This document shows, in pieces, positions 47,801 through 58,098 of a stretch of DNA of 64,000 nt. A program made the translations under genes and the position numbers. The notes beneath the pieces were generated by a model that was not told where the DNA came from, did no database searches, and was given only the letters and a program-made list of their open reading frames with translations. The DNA lies in the NCBI GenBank assembly GCA_010909165.1, contig MU008178.1, positions 818,369 to 882,368 of the forward strand, in the 5' to 3' direction. This DNA comes from Anthoceros angustus. Its lineage: Eukaryota > Streptophyta > Anthocerotopsida > Anthocerotales > Anthocerotaceae. How positions within the stretch are numbered: the first letter of the stretch is position 1; each line of letters begins with the position of its first letter.

Positions 47801-49928
47801 TCCAGAACCGAATCACGCGGTCCTTGATACACGATCTGGCCTTCAGAGAGCAGTATGAGGTCGTCGAACTGTTCGAAGGTTTCTGGTGCAGGCTGAAGCA
47901 GGGAAACCACCATGGTTCCATCTAAAGAATGTACAGCGTTACGCAGGAATTTCACAATTTGAAAAGTGGTCGAGCTATCAAGCCCCGTTGAAATCTCGTC
48001 CATGAAAAGAGCCTTGGCGGGACCGACTAACATCTCCCCTGAACATCACCAAGAACTCATGAGCTACTTGGACATCCATCGGTCGCTGTTCGTATCATTG
48101 TCAGCAGGACAAAGAAATGACAAAACTAACCCGTAGTCACGCGCTTTCGCTGTCCACCCGAGACGCCCCTCCTCATCTCGTTACCAACAAACGTGTCCGC
48201 GCAAATGTCCAGGCCCAAAGTCTGTCACGATGAGCCACACGTAAGCAGAGCTAATTCACTCCCAGTGACCACGAGCACAAGCTATGATAAATAACCTTCA
48301 GAATGTAGTCAGTTATGATGCTGGTCCCAGCTCCTTCCACAGCCGCCGCCTGTAAACGATTGAGCTCACGGGTTAATACAGATTTCTACCTTGATGGGAG
48401 CTGGTAAGCCGTCACTCAACTTAGACCTTGCAACCACTTCACACTACCTTCATGAAGGCATCCACATCCGCATCTGGCTTGATGCCCGACGCTTTCTCGG
48501 CTCTTGCAAGTTTAACTAGCGTTTCTGGAAGATATCATTCGGTATCGTCAGCGTTTGCGACTTTCAACGATCCAGCCTACATAGAACTTAGTATGGTTAT
48601 CGCAGGATGTGACGTTGCATCAGTTGATTGGAGTCTTACCATATCTTGCACCAACACCTTGGCATCTGCCATAAAAATCGAGTGTTTCACGGACCGTCAT
48701 TTCCCCGTCCTGCACATCATACTGGCTGATGTATGCCGAGGTCCTTCGGGGAACAAATTCATTCAAATCGTGGCCGTTGTATGTGACACGGCCATCTGTC
48801 TGCACAGCTCATGAATAAGAGGTAAAGGACGAACTCCAACGGAGACTCAAAATGTTGCAACGTAAATTTCCCGGGCAAATGCATTTGTTAAAGTTACCTT
48901 GAGTTCGGGGTCTAACCTTCCCGCCAAAGCGAGCAGGAAAGTGGTTTTCCCAGCGTTTGGTGGCCCAAGAAGTAAGGTCATCCTGTCAATTCGTAATAAA
49001 TACTGGGTAGTGTGAGGAGGATAAAATGTGCTACCAAGTGGGAATAGAGAAACAGAGAAACATTCTGGAATACCTTCCAGGATGGATGATCCCGCTCACG
49101 TCTTTGAGAATAGTAAGCTTTCGCTTCTTTGATGGTGCTAAACCAATTCTCTCCAACGCTCCCTGAACAGACCAACCAATGTAATAATTCCAAGATTATC
49201 ATTGTTCCCGGGCCCGCGGACCTTGGTCATGGTTGAAAGGAGTAATCAAGCAAATTGGAGTAATAGTGAAAGCAAAGTCACCTCGCCAAAATTGAGTGTG
49301 GAGTTGATAAGCGTGGGAAGTGCCCTTTGGCCAGTGTGAACCTTAGCTGTGATGGTGAGCTCGTGAAACCGCACCTCAATAGTAGGCACCACAATTCCGG
49401 CTCTGCACAATATTGTCATCCGCAAGTCGAATCGATAATCAATCAACCGCTAGAGAGTATGATCCAATCCAATGAGACCCCATTACCGCCTCCACACACA
49501 GTAAGACAGTTGCAGCTCACTCACCTGTCTAAACGTTCTCGAACGTTCCGAAGAAAGCTCTCGTTACCCTGGCCGCTGTTGAGTTGCAGTATGTTGGAAA
49601 CCAAGGTCTGCCTATCCTCACGTCCCAATTTACTGACGTCGATATCCTTGTCATCCGTTTCCAAATGCTGCAAAACCACTTTCCTTACACGTTCATAGGT
49701 AGGAAGCTTCTCCAGCCTCTCCATCGCCTTCCGGGTAGAGGTAGGAGTCCTCTTCAGCTTCTCCATGGCGACCCTGCGGAGCGCCTCCTCATCATCCACC
49801 TCGTTCACGCCCGATGTGCGGGAAAACGCGTCGTTGTTTGCGCTCGACAGATATGCCGTGGGGAAGACGCCCCTCCCCCTGTCGCTGGTCCAGAGGTGGT
49901 CCGATTCTACATCGCCCGAGGTCGCCAT
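41897..49928 (-). CDS. Full-size PDR/ABCG transporter (PDR2) with internal duplication
   Basis: Diverged paralogue of PDR1. The ATG at 49928 opens '[20 protein letters not shown]'; exon 1 is 49525-49928. Exon 2 holds '[17 protein letters not shown]'. NBD1: Walker A '[20 protein letters not shown]' (about 48920-48985) and Walker B '[16 protein letters not shown]' (about 48000). TMD1: '[18 protein letters not shown]' (about 47070). NBD2: Walker A '[20 protein letters not shown]' (about 45390-45455) and Walker B '[16 protein letters not shown]' twice (about 44970 and 43850). TMD2 exons run 43000-42300, and the last exon ends '[10 protein letters not shown]' at 41897. The gene is otherwise well preserved, but a 1.13-kb tandem duplication repeats the NBD2 3' exons, and a 110-bp one repeats part of the last exon. 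As drawn, the product would be disrupted. Plasma-membrane export is inferred from the family. Confidence 0.88.
42005..42224. repeat. 110-bp tandem duplication in the last PDR2 exon
   Basis: The segment beginning 'gaaccccaggttgtg' at 42005 recurs at 42115, at an offset of 110 bp, with almost no differences. Because 110 is not a multiple of three, the duplication shifts the frame of the final TMD2 exon. Confidence 0.93.
43141..45395. repeat. 1.13-kb tandem duplication inside PDR2
   Basis: 43141-44272 and about 44272-45395 are near-identical at an offset of 1,122-1,137 bp. The junction near 44272 joins 'ctcctgttttt' of the NBD2 Walker A exon to 'cgtccgatcgtggc' of the exon normally about 1.1 kb away. 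The unit contains the NBD2 signature/Walker B exon and the 3' half of the Walker A exon. Differences between units are again mainly short losses, for example near 44635, 44697 and 44872. Confidence 0.93.
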
Positions 49929-50740
49929 GGCCGCTGCTGCCAGCTATCCGGCTAAAATTCAAGTCCCGACTCTCCTGCAGGCTCCAGGTGTGGAGCCTCT
50001 TGGAACGGAAGACACTGCAGTATGGAAGAATCACGGCACAGATGCATGCGGCTCAGAATTGACGCAAATGCAGCGCAGCCTCAGAGCCTACCCTGCGCCT
50101 GCGCCTACGCCTGCGCCTGCGCCTGAGGTCAGGCGCCGCGCATGCGAGGCCGTCACACGGCTCTCAGGTCCGACGTTAGGCAGGTGCAGTTGGTGTGTTT
50201 GGCGCCCGTCAAAGCGGAATGCCGGGAAGGGGGAGAAGCGGGAGGCCTGTAGGCGTCGCTTTCACACCTCGCTGTTGGATGGGGGCAGCCGCAGCGCACG
50301 GAGAGCCCCACGGCCTCGCGCATCCACCGGGCTCACACTCGGGTGTGTTAGTTATACCAGAGTTAACACACTCACATATATGCTTTCTTTCCATCTTGCC
50401 AGTTACGAACATACATCACCCCCGGGAGTGGGCAGCGGGCAGTGGGCAGCGGGCAGCGGGCAGCGGGCAGTGGGCAGTGGGCAGTGGGCAGTGGGCAGTG
50501 CCGGTGATGATAGTCCTGTGATGTGATGAAAGTGAAAAGAGGGCGGAACGGGGCGGGGCGAGGCGTCAGTCCCCTTCATTCAGCAGGTGACGAGTCCTGT
50601 GATGTTGTTATCAACTCATAATAGTGTGTCCGTTATAATTGCGCCCGTCTGCCTCACCACCTCGCGATCGCTCTCCCACCTACACACCTTCCGGAACTTC
50701 AAAGGTTGCCTGCGCCTGCGCCTGCGCCTGCGTCAGGGGA
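49929..50740. repeat. PDR2 upstream region with three simple-repeat tracts
   Basis: Upstream of PDR2. It holds (GCGCCT)n at about 50093-50126, a 7-bp GGGCAG(C/T) array of about ten units at 50428-50500, and a second (GCGCCT)n at about 50708-50732. The open frames crossing it are repeat-driven or antisense to exon 1. Any promoter of PDR2 must lie here. Confidence 0.8.
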
Positions 50741-51377
50741 GTTGGACGTGGTAGGCGGCATGCCCCGTAACACCCCCGGGGCCTGCTTCTGCTCGCCAAT
50801 AACGCCTTCAACTTCCACTTCCTTCCTTCCGCTTGGCTTGCCGGAGTTGACCTCGCAGCCACAAAGCTCTTTGTTGTTGCCAAGCGGAGTAGGTACGTCA
50901 CGGGACTTGGCGCCGCACCCGATTACTCCACGGAAAGATTGATGCAAATGAAACAAGCTTACTGGTAACCACAAGCCTTCCCTCCATATAGCAAATGAAA
51001 TTTGCTTATTGCACATGCCTTCCCTCCAGCCTCCAATTACATATGCTTATTGCACACCACCTGCACAATCGGCCACAATCTTTTTTTTTGTGTATACTTC
51101 TCATTGGTGGAACGGGATGGTAAATTGCTTGTAAATTGCTCGTTCCACCAACAAGCATAGCCCTGCTTGAATCCACTGCCGGCCCCGAAATTTCCGGCCC
51201 CGAAATTTCTTCAGGCAGCGAAAGCTTAGACCAATACCAGCTACTCTTACAGCATCCAAATTGTGCACAAAAGGCCTTTTGTGGTGGCTGAGGTCTGACC
51301 TCTATACACTACGCCTGTCCAGTTCCTCCATAATGTGAAAAGGGTGATGGCCCAGAGGACGGGCCACCAATGTCCTT
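50741..51377. other. Non-coding stretch
   Basis: No gene seen. A 15-bp direct repeat 'ccggccccgaaattt' occurs twice in tandem near 51180-51210. Confidence 0.5.
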
Positions 51378-51581
51378 TCACCAAGGGAGCATTGGTAACT
51401 GGATGTAAGCCAAGCAGACTAGGGTAGTACGTTCCTGTAGGTTAGTCGGCAAAGATGGTCTAGGTAGAGTGATCCACCTGAGTATTAACTCCCATACCAT
51501 CTTGGGTATGTGACAGTGGAAAAAAATGTGTTGACTCTTATATGCTTCGCCCGCGTGCAGAGGATACAGTTCTCGGTTCAA
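51378..51581 (-). mobile_element. LINE reverse-transcriptase zinc-finger (zf-RVT) relic
   Basis: The minus-strand frame reads 'AYKSQHIFFHCHIPKMVWEL', matching the conserved C-terminal zinc-binding segment of plant non-LTR retrotransposon polyproteins (His-x4-Cys followed by V-W-E). The preceding Cys pair is readable only in a neighbouring frame ('NCILC'). Only this scrap is visible; the endonuclease and RT catalytic parts are not seen nearby. Confidence 0.6.
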
Positions 51582-54500
51582 GTGGCAAGGGACAAACCAT
51601 CCCAGCAGTCTACATTAGGGAGGGCGACTTGAAGGAATTGCCAAGCCACGTGTACACCTTGCGCTTTCAGAGGGATGCCAGGATTCTGCCAAAGCATCGT
51701 CAAGACCACTTACTGTGTATGTTTCGAGAGATGAAGCCTAGGTCTATTACCATGACCTTATTTCTGGCGAATGGCATAAATGAGGTTGTGGTATATCTCT
51801 CCCCGAACAGTGTTGAGTAAGGACTTATGAGGATGGAGACTTGTGGAATGAGGTTTTTGCGTCCCAAAGGCGCAAAGAGGCCACATTACCCTCTATGTCG
51901 TTATAGCCCTACGATTCGATCCCAAGGGAATGGTTTTGTGTCAAGATGTTCTAAACTACGGGTCCTAGTCCTACCACAACCGATCTTTACCCTACCACAA
52001 ACAGCCACCGTGAAGATCTCAGCCACCGATGCGTTCGACCACGCATGATGGTTGATTCAACCAACATGGCAGGCTCACAGGTCGCGGTTGTCTGGTTGTC
52101 ACCCGGCTCCCCGGGCGAGGTCTCTGAGAGTTATGGCCTTACACACACACCCACCTAGACTCACACCTAGTCTAATTCTCTCACAGGGAAGTCCGTTCTC
52201 AGAACTTTCCGGGGATTAGGCACCACGACCCCGAATACCGCGAAGTCTCGCTCTGGCGCCGACCCTCACTGTCCTCACCACTCGCTTCGCCCTTTCTATC
52301 ACTCCGCGTTTTCTCAAAACGCACACGCATTTTCCCCGCCCTCCCCTACAGCGGCACGCTCACCCCCCTTCTGCCAAGAACCTTTCCCCACACATGGATA
52401 CCCCCCTCTTCCCCTTTCTCAGGCCACACAGACCTCACCCCGGCCACAGGACCCCCCTCATAGAATTAAACACGTTCGATGGGCGCTTCCTAGGAGACGA
52501 GGAGAGGCACAGTCGGTGATTCACTCGCGATCTCACCCCGACTTTCCGCAGCAACCTTCGCCTTTCGGTACGGCGCCTCCCCTGGTCATCCCCGACGTGA
52601 GCTTGGCCACTCCGCTCTCGACCATCCAGGATCTTCCGGTCTTCTTGTGACGAAAGCGATGTGCGAACCCGTTCGGTCTTGACGAACGTCTCAATCAACC
52701 CGCGAGGATTCGATACGGAAGTTCACACGAAATCGTCATTAAGAGACACTCAAAGGGTCTCTTATACATCTAGCGGTTGACCCGACTCACTTCTCTCGAT
52801 GTCTAAAATTGTAGCTCCTACCACGAGCACCCCTACCAATCCGAACTACATCTCTGCGGGCTCTCGAACACCCTATCCCCTAACCCCAAAAAACCCCGGA
52901 CCTATGATGTCGCGGCACCTAAAATCTTGCCTCATGATTCTTGCCTAACTCTGGCCCATAGGGTCCCTCTCGCTCGCCCGCCTCGATCCGAGCGATTTTC
53001 CCCAAAACCTCCACCTCGCTCTCACTGCGGTTCCTCGCGCCTTCCATGGGCGTTGCGCTTTGTAGCCTCTACATCCGTTGTCCGCTCCTCCTCAGCTGGA
53101 CACCGTGTGCTCCTCCCTCCATGCTCGGCCTCGCCTCGCTCATCTCCTCCAAAGACTACTTGGAGGGTAGGCGCCGCTCGGAAGGAACCCAGTAGCTGTG
53201 GCGGTCAAGATGTGCGGCGGTGGTTTACGCCCCTCTGTCCCAACAACCACATACACGCTTTAGAGTGAGCACCCGCCACCATGCGGGCGACGAGGACATG
53301 AGCATCCTCATCCGCCGCGTAACTGTCGCCCTTGATCTGAGGTCCTTACCCTCTCCTCCGTGGACAATCACAGGCGGCTGCTGGGTTTCGAGGATCTGCC
53401 TCCCCATCTGCGGTACTCACAGGTGGCTTCCCCCACCTCGGTTCCTCCTTCCGCGACGGTGGCCGGTTTAGCCACCGTGGTGGTTACTTCCCCACGGTGG
53501 TTGCTTGGCTCTACTGTTTTTCTGGCCTTTCTTGGTTTGGCCTCTCTCTTGACTCGGCCCTAGCTTCGCCTCTCTCTCGCTTGTATCTCTCCGACTTCTT
53601 GAATTTCTCGGGCGCCATTGTTTCCACACTCTGGACTCGCGAGACCTCATCTTGAAGCTCCTCAATTGTAGCATGCGCCCCTTGACTGATTCACTAAGGC
53701 CTCTGTTGGGTGGACATGGCCCTTAACTGCTCCTGTGCCTTGCATAGGGCCGCGCCTCCGCCTCCGCCACCTTGTTCTCGCCTTCCGGGCTCTCCAACTT
53801 TTCCTTGAGCAACTTCTCTTTGGCACACTCGGCCGGTGAGCCAGCATGGTCGAGGAGATCCGCTGCGTCGAGCCATGGCCGGGTCAGCCTGCAGATTCTT
53901 GGGCCATCCTGTGCCCATCCCTCCACAACAATTCGCCTTGTGGCGGTGTCACCTATCTCCACGGTAGGACGGTCGGTGAAATGTCGCCAAAATGTCCGGA
54001 GCTCGTCGCGGACTTGGCCAAACTAACCCCTCTTCTTCTAGGGGTTTGCCACTTCCTCCTCCGCTCCAATCTCTCCTAGCGGCGACTCATCCCCTGCACT
54101 GAGGGAACAACTTGTCGCTTCCTTTATTTTCTCCTCCTTCACCGCATTCTGCTGCCGACCGTGACCCTAGGTGTAGTCAGGTTCCTCTTCACGGTGTCCT
54201 TCCCTTTTCGCCGACCGCTCACTGCCGCCGCCTCCGCTTCTTGCCCTTGGAAACCTCCCCACCTTCATCCGAATCTTCTAGGAGGCGCATTCCCAAGCTA
54301 GAATCCTTCCCTAATCCTCCTTACACTCCTCCTCCTCTACCTTGAGTTCCAGGTTTCCGGCTATGAAGGGCGCCCAACCCGTTAGACACTTAGAAGCGCG
54401 AATACATGATCGGAAAAGGTGAAATCAAGGAGGGCCGAGGGAAGGGAGAGCAAGTCGCCTTCTCTCACAGGCTCTTTCAAAGATCATCCTCCCCAATCGA

Positions 54501-55540
54501 TTTGTGTACCTTAACCACCTCATGAAGAAAGACCGTGAAGTGGTCCGCCATATGATCCAACTTCGGTTGCAGAAACACAAAATCCACTTGGCCAATCCCA
54601 CAGGCACGAAAGGTAAGTAGTCACCCATCCATTGTTCACCCTCACTTCCCAGGCTTCATGAGCGCGGCGGCTGCGGCTCTCGGGGTCTTCTTTCTGGGGT
54701 CAATTACCAAGCTCCCATCCTCGATGCCCTTTGCCTCGAAAGAGCCCCAAATCCAGTTTTGCGGCCTCTTCCTCGCGTCGCCCTCTTGCGACTGGTTCTC
54801 AATTGGCGCACTCTTGCACCAATCATCGTCAAACACCATTTCTTCTCCATAAATTCCAGGCCCAGCCCCGCACGGCTGCCACCTTGTTCTCGCCTTCCGA
54901 TGGTCCATGTTGGGCCCCGCGTGGGGATTTCGGCCGCACGGGGTGCCATCTCCTTCCTCCTTGTTTCCCAAAAAAAACTCGACCCACCTGCAGACCGGGT
55001 GAAAAAGGAACACCACCCTTGCACGCTTCTTCCACTCCTCTTGGCTGGCCTCTTGCCTCGGCGCCTCTTTTCCTCCTCCTCCTCCTCCTCCTCCTCCTCC
55101 TCACTGGCCTGACTGACCGCGCCTTCTACTGCCAGCAGACTCGGCCTGTGCACGGCCAGCTTTGCGCAGCCTCTGCGCCCCGCTGCCCGGGACCTCAGCC
55201 GGTGTGTGTCCTTCTCTCCAGCGCCCGATTGATCGGCCCGCTCCACCACTAGGGTTGTAAACTCCCCCACAGACGTCCTGCTTCGGCCACCGTGGTGGCC
55301 GCCACCCCACTTGACTACCCCAATCGTGGCATATTGTGAGCATTCCTAGCATATATAGACACCTCATATTCCAAAATCACCAAAACCCAAGAACTCTATT
55401 TCCGACCTACCTATCCGGGTCGAAACCTAAGGTCCGAAAAAAGAAAATTATTATCACCAAGGGCCAAGGACCATTCCCGTATAAAAGGCCTTACCCAGAC
55501 GATTCTCAAAGCACTTTGCTATACTAACACACCCAAAACA
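51582..55540. other. Repeat-like region without a recognisable gene
   Basis: Dense short frames on both strands and Pro/Ser-rich or Arg-rich translations typical of biased DNA. The minus strand at about 53720-53960 gives a charged, coiled-coil-like stretch ('EKLLKEKLESPEGENKVAEA') as seen in some plant retrotransposon gag proteins, and a 21-bp piece of it recurs near 54886. A (CTC)n run lies at about 55072-55102. I can name no gene and suspect old retroelement debris. Confidence 0.45.
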
Positions 55541-56495
55541 AAAAAAATCATTCATCCCGACACTTTGGAGAGGGGTTAGTGTACATGTGGTCTTCCACAA
55601 GACTCTCTCGTCCTCGTTTTGGCCACCACCACCCATCAATGGTTGTTGAAACCTGAGCTACAGGGACTTTTTTGTGCCAAGCAAACTCGAAGTCTCCTTG
55701 CGGAATTTCTTCTTGGAGTTGCCATGTCCTACCCCAACCATGAAGAACTCTGACTAGTGACACTAGCCGATAGGTAATCAATACTTGTTCTAAGTTTTCA
55801 CTAGCAAGCCAGACTCGAGCTACGTGTGATATTCTTGGCAAATAGCTGCAGTATCCTCCACGCCTGTTACCAAGACCACCATAACGTTTGGGAGAACATC
55901 GTCAAGGTTATGCCCCTCCATCTCGACAATAGTACACTACATCCCAATTGTTACTCGCTCATCTTGTTGCAAAGGTAAGTAAAGCCTGTCATCTAGCCCG
56001 ACATCGAGCTAGGTGTGTACCCGGTTGGCACCTTGAAGGGACAAACCAAACTCTTGTCTTAGCATTGTTACTGACGACTTCCAAAGATGTGTCTAGTGAT
56101 CCCATGCATCTCTTAACCGTAACAGGCCATTGAAAGTTGTGGCCTTAAGAAACAGGGACCTACAAACGTCCGCCCTTATTTCCGGCGTCCAGATGTATCA
56201 TGTCCCTGAATCCACAAGCTGAGGATATCCGTTCGAATGGATGGGGGCTTCCAGATGAGAGATTGCTTTACGATGATCCACTCCCGAAGAACAGTTTGGC
56301 ATAGGGGCACTTCAAGAATAGAGGTTCTTTTTACAATGCGGATTACAATGCCAGTTACAATGTTTTTTAATAACCTGTTATAAATCACGGCATTATAGTG
56401 GATGCGTCCTCAATATCGTTGTAAATAGGTAAATACTTGTGCTATTTGTGCCACCTTTTGTTGTAAAGGTAAAGTTGCATTGTAAATTAGGTTTT
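55541..56495. other. Unassigned sequence with a minus-strand open frame
   Basis: The longest frame, 97 codons at 55548-55841 on the minus strand, includes 'ISHVARVWLASENLEQVL' and 'VSTTIDGWWWPKRGRESLVE'. I do not recognise it; stops in the flanks suggest a decayed element. No RNA gene is seen. Confidence 0.3.
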
Positions 56496-56545
56496 GTACT
56501 AGGTTCGGTGCTAGGTTCGGTGCTAGGTTCGGTGCTAGGTTTGGT
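56496..56545. repeat. 12-bp tandem repeat, about four units
   Basis: Four near-perfect copies of 'gtgctaggttcg'. The flanking 56546-57099 shows an AT-rich patch at about 56660-56760 and no supported gene. Confidence 0.8.
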
Positions 56546-57099
56546 GATACATCAGCATGCCACAGGGTGGTAGCATGGTTTGGTGGTACACTTTAGTACC
56601 ATATGGCTTGGTACACTTGGTTACTTTGAAAAGGATAGAGAGATGTGAGAGGGTGACTTTAAGTTTTCATTAAAATAATATTTCAATATATGTTAGTTTC
56701 ACTTTTATATACTTTTACGTTTGCTATTATTTACTTTAACTTACTTTTACTTTTACTTGGATCTACTGTTTTATCCGGTGGTAAGTCAACCGCCACTTAC
56801 CCCAATTTCGGCCTGCCGGCGTGCACTCTCGCTATTGCCATCGGGCTCGATGAGTTGATCCTTCGCCCGCCCCGAGATGCCTGGATGCAATCTCCGCACT
56901 TGCTCATCCGGCGATCGCACACACTCCAGCGGGCTCAAAAGTTCGCGTGCGAGCTCGTTGTTGTAATCAACCCTTTGTCGCATTGTGAGCTATGTGGGGC
57001 TTCTTATAGGAGCCCTCCCTTCCCTCTGTCACGACGCGGGCTCCCCACATGCAAGATCGCTGCGGCTGGAATCAGCTTTGTTTGTCGATTTTGAAGGTA

Positions 57100-57950
57100 A
57101 TGTGCCTTGTGTGTGGCAATGTGTTTCCGAGGCTTGCTACGCTCTTGTGTGCACATGTGCGAGTGCAGGGGCGTGAGATCTTTGTCGCGTGAGGTCTTGG
57201 CCTTGGAGTGGGTGCCGGTGCGGCTTCTCATTGTGTGGTGTCATCAAGAACTTGAGCGCTTAACGGTCTTGTGTGGACATGTGCATGCTCTAGGGCAGGA
57301 GGTCTTTGGGCGTGTGAGGGTGCTCTAGTGGGTGCGGTGCGGCTCCTTTGATCATTCCTTGTGTTCAATGTCACGGTGAAGGACTTGAGCGAGTAATGCT
57401 CTTGTGTGCACATGCAGGGATCTGAGATGTTGTCGCGTGAGGTCTTGGCCTTGGAGTGGGTGCGGCGTGCGGCTTCTCCTTGTCTATGGTGTCAGAAGAA
57501 CTTGAGCCTGCGGTCTTGTGTGGACATGTGCTCAGCGTGAGGTCTTTGGGCGTGTGAGGGTGCTCTAGTGGGTGCAGTGCGGCTCCTTTGATCATTCCTT
57601 GTGTGCAATGTTACGGTGAAGGACTTGAGCACGAATAATGCTCTTGTGTGCACATGTGCTAGGCTTGTGAGGTGGTGGCATTGTGATTTTGTTGGAGTGG
57701 GTGCCGATGTGCGGCTTCTCCTTGTGTCTTGATCTTTGGAGTGAAGAACTTGAGCACCTGCGGTCTTGTGTGCACATGTCAGGTTAAAATGTGGTCTTTG
57801 GGCGTGTGAGGTCTTGGCCTTGGAGTGGGTGCCGATGTGCGGCTTCTACGATCTCTGCTCTGTGTGTCAATTTGAACTTGAGCCGGCTTAATGCAAATGT
57901 GTGCACATGCGTGTATCGGAGTGGGTCTTGAGGTGCTCGGTGTTGGAGTG
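57100..57950. repeat. Satellite-like array with a period of about 124 bp
   Basis: The landmark '(c)ttgtgtgcacatg' recurs at 57144, 57268, 57401, 57515, 57643, 57765 and 57896, spacings 114-133 bp. Each unit continues with 'gtcttggccttggagtggg' or 'gggtgctctagtgggtg', then 'gcggcttctcctt' and 'aagaacttgag'. The two tail types alternate in the first part, so a dimer of about 250 bp may be the higher-order unit. No gene. Confidence 0.85.
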
Positions 57951-58098
57951 ACATGGCTTCCTCCTGAGGAGGAGACATTAGGCATCTCAAGGAATCAAAA
58001 GCGTGCCCTCAAAAACATGTTGAGCGCTCACGTGTGAGTCGAGCCTTGGAGGCGTGCCAAAGTGGCGTTTGGTCTTGGCATGAAGGAGACTACAACTT

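Noticed and set aside
11949-49928. PPR-TBCC-PDR module as a functional gene cluster
   Set aside because: The three genes act in organellar RNA metabolism, tubulin folding and membrane export, and no module is complete, so block duplication explains the co-occurrence.
49765-50526. 253-codon plus-strand frame upstream of PDR2
   Set aside because: It is antisense to PDR2 exon 1 and runs through the simple repeats; no domain is visible.
54704-55270. 188-codon Glu-rich minus-strand frame
   Set aside because: It is created by the (CTC)n repeat at 55072-55102 and biased flanks, with no recognisable domain.
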